Positions 35,420 to 47,149 of a stretch of 64,000 nucleotides of DNA are shown here, piece after piece (position 1 is the stretch's first letter; each line of letters begins with the position of its first letter). The notes beneath the pieces were generated by a model. That model was not told the DNA's origin. It searched no databases and was given only the letters and a program-made list of their open reading frames with translations. The stretch spans positions 192,386,001 to 192,450,000 of the forward strand of contig JBITNC010000001.1 of assembly GCA_050084985.1 (NCBI GenBank), given 5' to 3'. Origin of the DNA: Nageia nagi. Taxonomy: Eukaryota > Pinophyta. The translations under genes were made by a program, and so were the position numbers.

Positions 35420-38400
35420 GAGGTGTGGAAGCTCTTCTTCATCATCTTGGTGATCTTTCTTCATTCCTCATCTTACACTCCATTAGTTAGGTAAAACTAA
35501 GAGAAGGTATAAATTTGTATCCCCCTTGGTTATTTTATGTATTATTGCGTTATGATACTTAAATATTATTGCTATATTATTACTAATACTATTTTGTTAG
35601 ATGCAATTTTTGCTTAAAATAGTAATAGTATGTTATAGTTAAATTTGCATTTTTTAGAAATACTTTCTTTTTACACAAATTGTAGTGTAAAATATAAAGA
35701 AAGTAATTACATTTTTTCTCTCTCCTTTTTTTAAAAAAAATTACCATTTTTTCTTCAAAAAGTATGGTTTGCATTTTAATTAAAAAAAAGGGGAGAAAAG
35801 TTAGTATACAAAAAAAAAAATTGCATTTTTTTAAGTCAATAATATGCTCTTTTTTGGGAATTTTTTTTCTTTAGCTCAAATAAAAAAAAACGTATTGTAG
35901 AGAATTTTTTTTTCCAAATTTAAACCCCTCACTTGCTATAATGGGTTTACTTTTTATTTACAAAAATTATTATATGTGTATTTTGTTCTAAAATGGGAGA
36001 GAGGCAAATTGTTTTTCCAATTTTTTTATTTGCCTTTTTCCTCAAAATGTTGTGTAAATTTTTTTGGGTGCCATTTTTTTCAAAACCCTTTTGTATGTAT
36101 GATACCATGTTTTAGGCAATTTTTTTAAAAACCCTTCTATCTAAAATGGATGGCATATATTGTAGCTCCATCTATCATGATTCCTTCCCTCATGGCTTGG
36201 CACTTGCACTCCATTGGTTGTTAGACCCCTATCATTTTTTTGTTATCCCTCATAGTTGGCTACAAAGCCTATTCTCAACCCTCCATCCAAGCTCCACCAC
36301 CTCAATCCTGTTCTCAACCATTTAATGAGATGAGAAAAATGGAAGTTTTTTATGTAGATAATGGATGGATTCCTCTCCTTTTCTTAGCCTTCCTCGTGGT
36401 CTTCTCTGCTCAGTAATGCCTATCATGTAGGGGGTGTGTTCTCTCTTTGCCCTCCCATGCACTTATTAGCCTCTCTTAGCCATCTTACTCACTTTATGAC
36501 CTTTCCTAGCTTTATTTCCAACTTTGCAGCCTCTCCCTCACATAGCTACACTCTCCTTTCCCTCTCATTGCTAAACTCTCCTCTCCCTCGAGCAACTAAT
36601 ATCTCCTATGTTCTCCTTTGAGCTACCTAAAAACTTCAATTAAGCAACTAATATCTCCTCATTCTCCTCTCTATGGCTTCTTTCCTTTTAAAAAAAAAAT
36701 TGGCTTCTATTCTTGGTCAAATTTGATGCATGCAATTCTCACCCTCTTTACTTGCATTTAATTATGAGCACTCATTAACCATTAATTTTTTATTGAGTGA
36801 AGAATGGGTCACTTGTTTACATTTAATTTCTTGCAGGAGGAAGAGTAATTTCTCTAGTCTCCCATTTTTTATGATGTCCTTTCACAATAATTTTTTTTTT
36901 TGGGGGGGGAGAGCATTTTTTTTAACCTCTTTAAAATTTAAGGAATTATTTATAGAAAGGGTAGAATTTTTTTAAAGGCTTAAAAGAAACATATGATAGT
37001 GTTAGTACTTTCTAAAAGATCTCTCCTAATTTTTTTTATATACTAAGGTTATTTTTTTTTTCCTTAAATATTTTTTAGCCTTAACAAAAAAAGGGGTAAG
37101 ACAAATTATTAATGATCCTACTTTAGCTACTTAAAAAACTTTATGATTTTTCCTTATGCAAAATGATGGGATGGACTTATGCTAGTTAAAAAAAAGGCAT
37201 GGAATATTTGATGGGATTTTTTTTACTTAAATTTTTTTAAAAAGGAATATGATAATTATTTAAGTATCTTCATCACTACTTAAGTAAAATGGTCATTCTT
37301 AAGCATTTATCTCTTATATTGATAGAAACTAATTTTCTAAGGTAAATTAGCAATGATTTTTTACCTAATTTCTATTTTTAAGTAAGAGAGGGGAGATTTT
37401 TATGAATTTCTTTACTTATATTTTTTTAGATATTTGATGCAATGTTATGAATGGACTTATGCATTTTTTTCCTTTATGCAAAGTTAATGAATTAACTTGT
37501 GCAAATTATAGAATGATGAATGCTTATTAAATTAAATAATGCATACCTATTACTTATTTTTTAATAGAATGTTGCATGCTTAGGACCTAGTTCCTAAAGT
37601 TAACTTATGCAAATTTTTGGAATTAATACATGCTTATGCTCAAGTATTTATTTTTTATTTTTTTTCAAAGTTAACTTGTACAAAATAAGGATTGATGTAA
37701 AGATGTCCTTTAGAAGTTGGTAAACAAAACCCATTGGACACTAAGGTTTCAAATTAAATGAATGATATTTTTTGATTTATGCTCTTTACATCATGTTTTG
37801 TTTCTTACTTTATTTGCTTATGCAAATATTAAAATGAGAAACCCTCTAAAATGAACACATTAGTATGTATATTTCATAACATGACTTGTTTGGGGAGCCA
37901 TGAGGTGAGGATAGGTGGACTGGAGCCTTTAAATCTAATGATCCAAGTGGTGAAAAGTTCATACTTCGTAGTTTCCTCTAAGTCTTCTATTGGTTTGGAC
38001 ATAACTCTATTAGGTGAAAAGGCATGTGTGTAGTGATACCACATGTTTGCATGTCCATTTAGGGATTATCCTGATAACTTAGAAAGAAAATTTGAAACCT
38101 AATCAAGATTAATAGTTTGGCCAATCCAATAAATATCAAAACTTTAGAAAATAGCTATTACATCTCTTTGTGAGAGTATATTGCTATCTAAGGGGAACTA
38201 GTTGAGGATTGGTAGTACTTGGGCTCCTCTTATGTGGGCATCTAGGTGAAGGCCTAATTTTAGACAAAAAAATAAGCCTCAATAATGTCACTTTATATCT
38301 ACGGTTCTTGATATATAAAATGTATTTGGGCACATAGGTTATTATTTGAATTTGCACTTGTGAATCAAATCAAGCATGTCTTAGCGTAACATGTATTATT

Positions 38401-38489
38401 TACTTGGTTAAAAATTAACATTTAATGTTGTTTATTGAAACCATATACTTATTATTTTACATTCTTGTGTAGCAAATAGGAGAATCTTT
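35420..38489 (+). other. Unusually long leader of element C
   Basis: About 3.1 kb between the PBS and the first gag sequence. It has many poly-T/poly-A runs (35,700-36,130; 36,890-37,260), a pyrimidine-rich block at about 36,360-36,700 with repeated ctctcc/ctcctct strings, and no convincing reading frame. Copia leaders are normally a few hundred bases. I see no LTR pair or TIR marking a further insertion. Confidence 0.6.
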
Positions 38490-39300
38490 TTTACCCAAAC
38501 ACATTCTTTATGGTTTCAACTATGGGATTTGGGAACCTTAGATGAGAACCAAATTGCAGGCAAGGAAGCTATGCTAAACAATGAATGAGAACCTTGTACC
38601 TCCTATAGATGAGAAGGCACTAAAATTTTACAATACAAAGAATGAGATGGCAACCTCCATGATTTACCATACAATTTTAGATGATGTGCTCTTGATGATA
38701 TCTTCATTAACCTCAGCAAAGGAAGCATGGGATAAGCTAAATCAAATCTACCTTGGTTCAAATTTTTCAAGAAGCTTTACCATACTCCAAAAGTTGCTTT
38801 AATCTCATCAAGAGGAAGATGAAAATGGTGGTATCTACTTGAATAAAATCATTGAATTAAAGATCCAATTTGTTATTTATGGATGTAATTGGATCAATAA
38901 TGAGTTCATGGTCTTCATCATTCTTCAAAGCCTCTCTTCAAAGTTTGAAAACTATGTAATAGTTATAGAAATAAGGTTTGATGATGAAGAAGAAGTCATC
39001 TCCATTGAGAACCTATCTAGGAACCTATTGAAGTATGAGGAAACCCTTAATAATAAGCTGTTGATTTTTTTTTCTAAGGATAATAACATTGCATTGGTGC
39101 AACCAAAACTCCCTTCAAGAAGAAGTTCAATCATCAAAAGAAATATTATCTTTTTTCCTTTAAAAGGTTTGAGAAAAAAGGTAATGGCTAAAATAGCAAT
39201 AAGAATAACAACCACAATAGTAGGAACAATGAAAACAACAATCATTTCAAGCAAAGAGATGGAAAAGGCAAAGTAAACACTCCTTATCCTAAAGAAAAAT
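38490..39300 (+). pseudogene. Element C gag
   Basis: Ty1/copia gag (UBN2-type). A worn N-terminus with a NYGIWK-like string lies near 38,510. Then come an open stretch from 38,581 (MNENLVPPIDEKALKFYN, SSLTSAKEAWDKLNQIY with the A-x-E-x-W-x-x-L signature, LGSNFSRSFTILQKLL) and, after one TAA, 38,839-39,276 (LNKIIELKIQF, LQSLSSKFENYVIVIE). The first half ends in a stop, and the tail near 39,200 is Lys/Asn-rich. The capsid function is inferred from the family. Confidence 0.85.
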
Positions 39301-39800
39301 TTGATGCCAATTATAAATATTATGGCATTCAAGGTCACAAAGAAATTGATTGCTACAAAAAGAAAAGAGAGAAAAAGAACAAAGGAAATGGAAATGTAAA
39401 GAATTACAAAGGAAAGAAAAATACTCATGCTAATTTTGCTATAGCACTCTACTCCATGTCTTGCACTTTTTCATCTAAATAGATTGTTGACTCTGGTTGT
39501 ACTAATCACCTATGCTTTGAAAAGGAAAAGTTTAAGAATTTTCACAAGTATAATAAGGATGTAGTTGTGATAGGTGATAACTCTACCATTGAAATCCAAG
39601 GAATTGGGAATGTGCTAATTCATGGAAAGGTTTTTGAAAATATTTTCTATATTCCTAAGTTAAGGATGAACCTTCTCTTCATAATCCAAGTTACTAGAAT
39701 AGGATACTATTTTGAGTTTGACTCTCAATCATAGTGCATTAAGAAAGGACTTGCCACTTTGGGTTAAATGATCTATGAAAGATAATCTCTACATTGTGGA
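39301..39800 (+). pseudogene. Element C zinc knuckle and protease
   Basis: A zinc-knuckle relic (YKYYGIQGHKEIDCYKKK, about 39,313-39,365; the two leading Cys are now Tyr) is followed by a Lys-rich linker. The copia aspartic protease starts IVDSGCTNHLCFEKEKF (39,482-39,532), with the catalytic D-S-G intact, then VVVIGDNSTIEIQGIGNV and IPKLRMNLLFI. A TAG precedes the protease. Confidence 0.85.
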
Positions 39801-39839
39801 TCAAGTTCCATCAAAGATGTGTCTTGCTTCCAATGTATG

Positions 39840-40830
39840 TTCTAAAGGTAATCTTTGACATCATTTTTTAGAGAACCTTAATCATAAGAGTATTAAAGTC
39901 ATGAAATATCAAAAACTTATGGAAGGTTTGCCTTCAATTTCTCCTTTAATTGGTCTATGCAAGAAGTGCATTCTTGGTAAAATGCATAGACAAAAGTTTG
40001 AAAAATATAAGGTAAAAAGAGCATCTCAACTTCTTCAACTTGTGCATTTAGATTTGATGGGTTTATTTTAGACTAAGTCCCTTAAAGAAGCATCTTACAT
40101 CTTAGCATTCATTAATGAATTTAGTAGGATGACCTTTGGGTATCTACTTGAGCACATTGATCAAACTTTTGAGAGTTTTAAAGTTTTTAAGGCTTTTGTT
40201 AAGAATCAAAGTAATCTTAAAATTAAAATGTTTAGATCAGATAATGGGGGAGAATATAACAATAATATGTTCAATGATTATTGTGCTATGTATGTAATTA
40301 AGAAGCAATTTATAATTCTATACACTCCTTAAAAAAATGTTGTTGCTGAAAAGAAAAATAGAATAATTATGGAGATAGATAGATGCATGTTGGGTAATCT
40401 TCTTAAATTCTTATGGGGTGAAGTTGTGAGCACTACTATTTATACCTTGAATAGGTTTCCCATAAAATCCATTCAGAGTAAAACTCCTTTTGAGGCATGG
40501 TTAGAAATAAAAACTAACATTTCTCACCTTAGGGTGTTTAGTTGTGAAGCATTCTCCTACATTGTCTTTGAGAAAAGGAAGAAGTTTGACAAAAGAGCTA
40601 AAAAATATATCTTTATGGGTTATGACAATCAGTATAGAGGCTACAGGCTCTACTCTTCAACCTATAAAGTAGTATTCATTTCAAGGGATTTAAAGTTCAA
40701 TGAACTTCCTCAAAAATCTACTTCTAATGAGGATGTTGATGATCCAAAGGACTCTTCAGTTGCTCCTAGTTGGTTGGATATTGATATAGAAAAGTCATCT
40801 CAGGAACAAAATTCTCCAACATAAAGGGTA
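39840..40830 (+). pseudogene. Element C integrase
   Basis: The GAG-pre-integrase zinc part is at about 39,860-40,010 (NHKSIKVMKYQKL, LCKKCILGKMHRQKF). In the DDE core, LVHLDLMGLF carries the first D (about 40,040), FRSDNGGEYNNNMF the second (40,211-40,252), and NVVAEKKNRIIMEI the E region (40,336-40,378). It ends with TPFEAWLEIKTNISHLRVF, DKRAKKYIFMGYDNQYRGYRLY and VVFISRDLKFNE. Stops are few (a TAG near 40,070, a TAA at 40,330), and the segment 40,369-40,824 is open for 151 codons. Confidence 0.9.
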
Positions 40831-40839
40831 ACAAGGAGC

Positions 40840-41640
40840 ATAACCTTGAACAAATCCTTAATTGCCAAGATTGATAACAAGCATGAGCCCTCAACCTTCA
40901 AAGAAGCTTCTAAGCATGAGTGTTGGATGGAAGCCATGAAAATGGAGTATGAGGTGCTTATGAAAAATAAAACTTGGGACTTGGTTTCTTATCTCGATAA
41001 AAATAATATGATTAGCAATAAGTGGATCTACAAGGTCAAGTTCAATTAAGTAGAAGATATTAATAAATACAAAGCAAGGTTAGTAGCTAAAGGTTTTACT
41101 CAGAAATACAATGTAGATTATGAAGAAACCTTTGCTCTCATGGCAAAGATGCCTACTGTAAGAGTTATCCTTGCTCTTTTTGCAAATCAAGGATGAAAAG
41201 TTTTTCAACTTGACATCAAGACTGTCTTTTTTAATGGTGACTTAGATGTGGAAATCTTCATGAATCAATTAGAAGGGTTTATTGTAGAAGGTAAAGATTC
41301 CTTTGTGTGCAAGTTAAAGAAGTCTTTGTATGGACTTAAGCAAGCACCTAGAGCTTGGTATAGAAAGATTTTGAGGTACTTTATAGATATTAGATTCTCT
41401 AAGTGTTTTTTTAACTTTGATCTATATGTGCTCAATCAAGGAAAAGATGTGGTCTTAATTCTCCTTTATATGGATGATCTTTTAATGACTAGGAACAATG
41501 ATGAAATTATTCAAGAGTGCATATTCAAACTTAGGGTAACATTTGAAATGACTAATCTTGGTCTATTGTACTATTATCTTGGAATGCAAGTGTATCAATA
41601 CAAGGATTATACTTAACTTAGTGAATCTGTATATATTAGA
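40840..41640 (+). pseudogene. Element C reverse transcriptase
   Basis: Copia RT (RVT_2): EASKHECWMEAMKMEYEVL (40,901-40,960), TWDLVSYLDKNNMISNKWIY, a TAA (probably from CAA), YKARLVAKGFTQKYNVDYEE (41,070-41,130), FQLDIKTVFFNGDL, FVCKLKKSLYGLKQAPRAWY (41,302-41,360), then the catalytic LLYMDDLLM (41,464-41,490) and MTNLGLLYYYLGMQV. Only three stops interrupt it. Confidence 0.92.
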
Positions 41641-42429
41641 CATCTTGTAAAAGTTTGGCATGGAGGAGTCTAGATATGCTGCAATCTCAGTCTCTCCTAG
41701 AATCATTATTTATTTAAGCTCCAACTCTCAATTAGCTGATGCTATAGCTTACAAGTAATTAATTGGTAGTATTTTGTATTTGACTATATCTAGGCTAGAT
41801 ATTACCTTTGCAATGAATTTGATGGCATGATTCATGTAGAAACCTTATGTTGGGCACCTTAATGCTATTAAGAAAATCATGAGGTATGTTGTAAGGACTA
41901 AGGATCTTGTTCTCAAGTATTCTAAGTTACCCTCATTTATTTTCTTTGGATTCTCTGATTTTGACTATAGGAGAGATAGAGATGACAAGAAGTCAATCTC
42001 TATGTATGTATTTAGCATTGGTTCAGGTGCTATCTCTTGGGCTACCAAGAAGTAACCTACTATTTTTCTTTCCATCATAGAAGTTAAATATCATGCCATG
42101 TCTATTGCAACCTAGAAAGCCATTTAGCTAAGGCATATTCTAAAAGAAATTAGGTATGACAAGGTGGCTCATCTTTGATCTCTTTAGATAATTAGTTGGC
42201 TATTTCTTTGGCTAAGAATTTAGTGTTCCATTAGAGAATAAAATATGTGGAAATCCATGCCCATTTTATCAAGGAGAAGGTTTTTGATGGCATCATACAC
42301 TTGGAGTATTATCCATCCACCTTGAACTCTACTAATTTGTTCATCAAGCCCCTCCCAAAAACTAAATTTTGTAAGCTCAAAGATGCTATTAGGTTGGTGA
42401 AGTTGCCCTCAAGGGGGAGTGACATTTAA
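41641..42429 (+). pseudogene. Element C RNase H
   Basis: Copia RNase H: a worn link region (GSILYLTISRLDITFAMNL), YFVVRTKDLVLKYS-like sequence, GFSDFDYRRDRDDKKSIS (D catalytic, about 41,948-42,000), GSGAISWATKK, then IEVKYHAMSIAT with the catalytic E (about 42,079-42,115), and the C-terminal IKYVEIHAHFIKEKV and PSTLNSTNLFIKPLPKTKF up to 42,429. A purine-rich caagggggag lies at the end (42,410-42,419), as is usual for copia. Confidence 0.88.
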
Positions 42430-42559
42430 ATTCTTATGTAGAATTCATGTTTGTGATGATAACTTCACCCTTAGGAGAATTTTGTGCCGTATAGTGTTGA
42501 TTTTATTGTACACTTTCATGGTAAGTTTGCTCTACATGAGGAGCTTGTTATACAAATTG

Positions 42560-42785
42560 ACCAATCTTGCACTATTTAGTTATCCATATGAGAGGAAATC
42601 TTAAGTGTCTTTTGGCACTGTTCAATTATACATATTTGAAGAACTCATATGTGCATACTCTATTTTTTGATCAATCTAGCATTGTTCAGTTATCCATGTG
42701 TGATAAACTCTTATGTGTCTTTTGGCACTATTAAATTATCCATATGTGAGGAACTCATATGTGCATGCTCTATTTTGTAATGATA
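42560..42785 (+). repeat. 110-bp tandem duplication in the 3' UTR of element C
   Basis: Two imperfect copies offset by 110 bp: gtgtcttttggcact at 42,605 and 42,715; aactcatatgtgcat at about 42,645 and 42,751; gttatccat at about 42,580 and 42,689. It lies between the RNase H end and the 3' LTR. Confidence 0.8.
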
Positions 42786-43238
42786 ATCAACACATGTTTT
42801 TATATACAATAGGTGATTATAAGTTTTTTGGCATGGCATCTTCATGATGACTTATAGTGCACCATTGATTAGTTCATAATGGAATTTGTGTGATTCATAT
42901 ATCCTTATTGATATTAATATTATGTATATAACTAATCTTATTATTTGAGCTACTCATGACTTGCAGGTTCCTTTGAGATTGCAAGTTACTTATCTCAGGT
43001 ATGCAGGCTCTTGGAGACTCTTCATGACTTCCAGTTGAATGACTACTTCATGTACATTGAAGCTGGTTGTGGTTAATAATTGTATTTGGCAAAGTAGTGA
43101 GTCTCAAAATATATCTTTATTAATTCATAAATATGTAAAAAGTTTTCATCTCTATTGTATCTATTTGGAAAATAACTCTCTTACTTTCTCTTCTTCTTCT
43201 CTCTACTCGCTCTATCCCAATATTGCATTAAAGGGGAG

Positions 43239-43743
43239 TGTTGGAATGTATAATGTATTATTGTAAAGGTTGTATTAAATATTCTATGTAAATTAATTAA
43301 TACTTAAGGGTATCATTTGATACCTTAAGTATTTAAGTGAATATGATAATGTAACTTGTCCTACACTCCATGTCATGAGCATGCCCCTTGGGTAAAAGGA
43401 TGTGCATGTCATGCTTTTGTATGTTGGATAACAAGGTGATCTAAAGAGGGATTTTAGCCTATAAATAGAAGGCTCCCTCTTTGTGATCATATACCAATTT
43501 GTGAAGTGAAGTTATGCTATAGGATAGAAGTGTAGGAGTTGAGATTAGGAGGATTGTAAGAGAGTTCTATTTATGATTGAAGTAAAGATCTAGTTAGTGG
43601 ATGTACTCCTAGTTGGAGAAACCACTTTACATCTTGAGTTACTTTGTGAGATTGTCTTATTTGTGAGTTTGTTAGATGTGAATTGAGAGCTTTCATGTGA
43701 TCTTGGTTGATTATGAATTATCTTGTTAGTGTTAGTTCCTTCA
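43239..43743 (+). repeat. Element C 3' LTR
   Basis: Begins TGTTGGAATG after the polypurine tract aaaggggag and ends ...ttccttca, followed by accat (43,744-43,748). Same length as the 5' copy. Confidence 0.93.
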
Positions 43744-43748
43744 ACCAT

Positions 43749-44170
43749 TATCTAATATAACAATCTATGGAATAACAAATTTTGTAATTATTCTCTCCAT
43801 AAAAGAGATGATTATGTATTGACCTTGGTATTTAGTAGCAAAATCTTCTATCTATCTTTTAAAATAGTCTTTGGTTATCAATATAAATATATTTTCAAAT
43901 GAAGACCTTGAATTAATTATGCCAATAAATCAAGGTCCCATTTCTGGAAAGGTTCTTCTACTATGATAGGTTACAATGGTATGACTACCATTCTTCTTCT
44001 TCCATAAATATGTAACATTTTTCATATTCTTTAACAATTTGAAATGAATATATGTACAATTAAGGCCAAAAAAAACCTATTGGTAAAATCTTTACACTAG
44101 TGATGTAACTTGAATAGTGTCCTCTAAAAAGCCTAAATGGAATTCTTTTAGAATCTCAGTAACTTTCTCA
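43749..44170 (-). pseudogene. Element A integrase, N-terminal half
   Basis: Minus strand: a zinc-binding region (FRGHYSSYITSVKILPIGFF, then QIVKEYEKCYIFMEEEE, about 44,125-43,960) and the start of the catalytic core. It is broken off by element C just before the D-N-G-P motif, which resumes at 34,894. Confidence 0.75.
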
Positions 44171-44393
44171 TGATAAATGCATCTCAATAGCATTCGATCA
44201 TGATTTTTTCTATATAATACATGATCTATCTTAAAATAATTGAGAGAATTTAATTTGAACCTTCTCCTTTGAGAATAATTGAGTTCATATGGAAGTATAC
44301 CACTATAAAAATATATACAAAGTTATGTTATCTAATTTTTTGGTTCTTCTAGAACTTTCAAAAGTTTTCTATCTTTATTTTCCACTTCAATAA

Positions 44394-45960
44394 TCATGAT
44401 GTGTTTGAAGCTTTGATATTCAACCAACTATTTGAAAGAGCTCTTCCCTTAACCACTTTGGTAGGATAGATTTCAACATCAAACTTTAGAATTTTTGTAA
44501 TCCATTTGACTCTACCAGACTCCATCTCTCCTTCTAGAATGTAACCTCTACTATCATGATGAATAGTAAACACTAGAATTTTATTATGAGATATGTAGTG
44601 CTTAAACTTGTTAATGAATTTTATTATAATAAACACTTATTTTTCAATGAATCCATACCTTTCCTTAGCCTCATGTATAGTTTGGCTAAAGAAAGATATA
44701 AGGTTTTCATCATGATTTTTTTCTTTTTATATCAAAATTGTTGTTATGCTCTTCTCTACTCCATAAGCATATGGGATAAAGTTCTTTGAGAAATCAAGAT
44801 TCTTTAAAATTGGAAAAAATAGAATGGTAGATTTTATCTATTCAAAATCCATAACTTGGTCTATTATCCACTTAAAAGAAACTTTATCTTTAAGTAATTT
44901 TATTATTGGCCAGACTATTCTAGCAAAGTCTTGGATGAAACTTATTACAAAACTAATCTAACCCAAAAATGATTGCAACTTATTAATATTGGATGGAATA
45001 GTGAGTTTAGTAATATCTTCCACTCTCTTTGAATCAATTGAGAATCCATTTATAAAATGATATGTCCAAACTATTTTCCTTGATCCACTGCAAAAATAGA
45101 TTTTTTCATATTCAATGAGATTCTAAATTCTTGATATTTTTGAAAAGTTTGTCAAAGATGTTGTAAGTGGTTCTTCTTCTTTTGTGAGAAAAATATGATA
45201 TTATCTACATAAACTAAAATGGTTTTATTAATCAAATCATTTAATGCATGATCCATATCCATTTAAAAAGTTTTTTCAACATTGGACAAGCCAAAAGGAA
45301 TTCATTGAAAAGGAAATGTGCTCCACTTTGTGATGAATGCTATTTTATGTTGATCTTCATATTTCACCCAGATTTTATTATATCTAGAGAAGCCATCAAG
45401 AAAGAAAAAGCACTATGATCTTGTAATAGTATGTAGAATTTTTTCCATAGGAGGAAAAGGATAGTTATATTGAAGTGAGGCTCTGTTGAGATTTTGAAAA
45501 TCTATACACAACCTAATATCTCTATTCTTCTTCTTGACTATTACCAAATTAACCACTCTGGTAGAATGTTTAATGGGATATATGATCCTAGCCTGAAATA
45601 ATTTTGAATCTCCTATTGCATTACAACCTCAATTTTAGGATTTACTAGTCTTTATTTTTTCTAGAAAGGATTTACCTCTTTCCCTATCTCTATGGTGTGT
45701 TGGATAATATTTTTATTAAACATCTTCAAGTCATCATAGCTCCATGCCATGATATAAGAAAACTCCTATATGATTTTAGCTATGTCTATAATATCTTCTA
45801 ATAAATTCTTGATACCAACATTGAGGACTTTGTTGGGAGCTATTTCTAACTCTTTGAAGTTCTTGGGAGAAGTTAAAAATCTTTCTTTTTCTTAACTAAT
45901 CATCTTTGTTAAAGAGATCTTCAAATGCTATAATACCTTTAGGCAAAGTATTATTTTTTT
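44394..45960 (-). pseudogene. Element A reverse transcriptase and RNase H
   Basis: Minus strand: FEDLFNKDD (about 45,920), SYDDLKMFNKNIIQHTIEI (about 45,740-45,690), VNPKIEVVMQ, VIVKKKNRDIRLCIDFQNLN (45,545-45,485), then FMXIISYFSHK, where the Y-V-D-D site is (about 45,225-45,190; the first Asp codon region is damaged by a stop), and INKLQSFLG (about 44,980). The RNase H end is well kept at 44,636-44,394 (FKHYISHNKILVFTIHHDSR, ILEGEMESGRVKWITKILKF, PTKVVKGRALSN), a spacing typical of Tat-clade elements just before the integrase. Confidence 0.85.
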
Positions 45961-46149
45961 ATTGTAATATGTCTTCTTCTATGAATGCATCAACTAGTGA
46001 CTCTTGGTTGTTTGAACATAATAATTTTGTAGCCAAGAAAGCATTAATGTCTTCATCATCATGAAAAACTTGCCATAAATAGTCATTAACTAGAATAGAA
46101 GGCTTAAAAATTAATTAAATACCTTTTCTTCTTAGCTAGTGATGTGTAA

Positions 46150-46534
46150 GATCAAACCTTGATCTTTTTTGAGCTAAGGCATTAGCTTCACTATTTTGAT
46201 CCTTGAGGACTATGGTAAAATTCAAAGCATTAAAACTCTCTAATATGTCCCATACTTTATTTTTGTATTTTTTGAGATAATGATGTTATTTTCAATACTT
46301 ATCTATCACCTAATTGATAACTAGCTCTAAATCATCAAAAATGGTTAACTTTATTTTCAACTTATTATCTTGTTCCAACTCTAAGCACATGGCTTCATAC
46401 TCTACTACATTGTTTGTACAAATATAAGTTAGATGAAAATAATATTTTTTTGTTTTACTAGAAGGGGATCTCAAAACAACCCTAGCACCAACACTATTCT
46501 TAGATTTAGCTCCATCAAAGTACATTATACACAA
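46150..46534 (-). pseudogene. Element A second RNase H-like domain, upstream of RT
   Basis: YFDGAKSKNSVGARVVLRSP (the catalytic D in F-D-G), TYICTNNVVEYEAMCLELEQ (E of V-E-Y-E-A), FDDLELVIN (D position), then after a stop SFNALNFTIVLKDQNSEANA (46,215-46,150), where the last conserved Asp has become Glu or is lost. This is the archaeal-type extra RNase H of the Tat clade. Here it stands between gag and RT, followed by INAFLATKLL and IIAFEDLF and then RT. In element D of this window the equivalent domain follows RT-RNase H. Confidence 0.75.
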
Positions 46535-47149
46535 TTCTTATTTCCTTAGTTCATAAAGGGTAAGTATCAAAAGATCTATGGTGTCTTAAAGAATTACATA
46601 ATTCCTATAGCCATAGATTCACCAATAGTACTCTTGGATGGTAACTTGGAGTAAGAAGTAGATGGCATTTGAGTGGGAATAACTAGGTAGGATTGTATCT
46701 ATCTCTTGGGATAAAACTCTTTGATTACAAACCTAGTTTCAACTACTTTGTTAGAGTGTTCTAGCATAATTATGAGATTAGCTTCTAATGCTACTTCATC
46801 CACATAGTTATCAGTATTCACTCCATCGTTACTTCCTAACCTTATTTGATGTAAGTAGATATGATAAGAATTCTAAATATGAGGATCATTACAAGATTTG
46901 AATCAATCCTTATTTCAAGGAGTAATATATGCCTCTAGAGACATATAAGCTCTACATGTCTTGGGGAGATCCCTTTATTTTGGTTGTTGTTGATCTCTAG
47001 TAGGAAAGGGATAACTCCTTTATTATCCTTCATCATCCTTCCAATCATCCCTTTGGTCATAAAAATATATTCTTTGAGTTACCTTTTGTTCATATATCAT
47101 TTGATTAGATAAAGTTCTTACTAAAGTTTCCAACTCAACAATGTTAATT
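46535..47149 (-). other. Element A gag-pol link, heavily decayed
   Basis: Expected to hold the nucleocapsid and protease. I could only see short strings (for example ETRFVIKEFYPK about 46,730) and no protease D-S/T-G. Confidence 0.4.

Larger units (their letters stand above)
34900..43743 (+). mobile_element. Element C: Ty1/copia retrotransposon inserted in the integrase of A
   Basis: LTRs 34,900-35,404 and 43,239-43,743, both 505 bp, with about 37 mismatches and no gaps by my hand alignment (about 7%). There is a perfect 5-bp target duplication, accat, at 34,895-34,899 and 43,744-43,748. The PBS is tagtatcagagc (35,408-35,419; initiator Met tRNA type with one change) and the polypurine tract is aaaggggag, ending at 43,238. 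The order gag-protease-integrase-RT-RNase H is diagnostic for Ty1/copia. Confidence 0.95.

Noticed and set aside
35589-37260. Poly-T and poly-A runs as retroposed mRNA tails
   Set aside because: There are many runs in both senses with no adjacent gene relic or target duplication; they look like simple-sequence drift in the leader of element C.
38952-39428. 158-codon open frame on the minus strand, the longest in the window
   Set aside because: It lies antisense to the copia gag and protease of element C, is rich in Phe, Ile, Leu and Ser as expected from the complement of a Lys/Asn-rich gene, and has no motif.
44394-45960. Endogenous pararetrovirus as the source of the RT
   Set aside because: RT is followed by RNase H and a retroviral-type integrase and lies between LTRs, which pararetroviruses lack; no movement or coat protein was seen.
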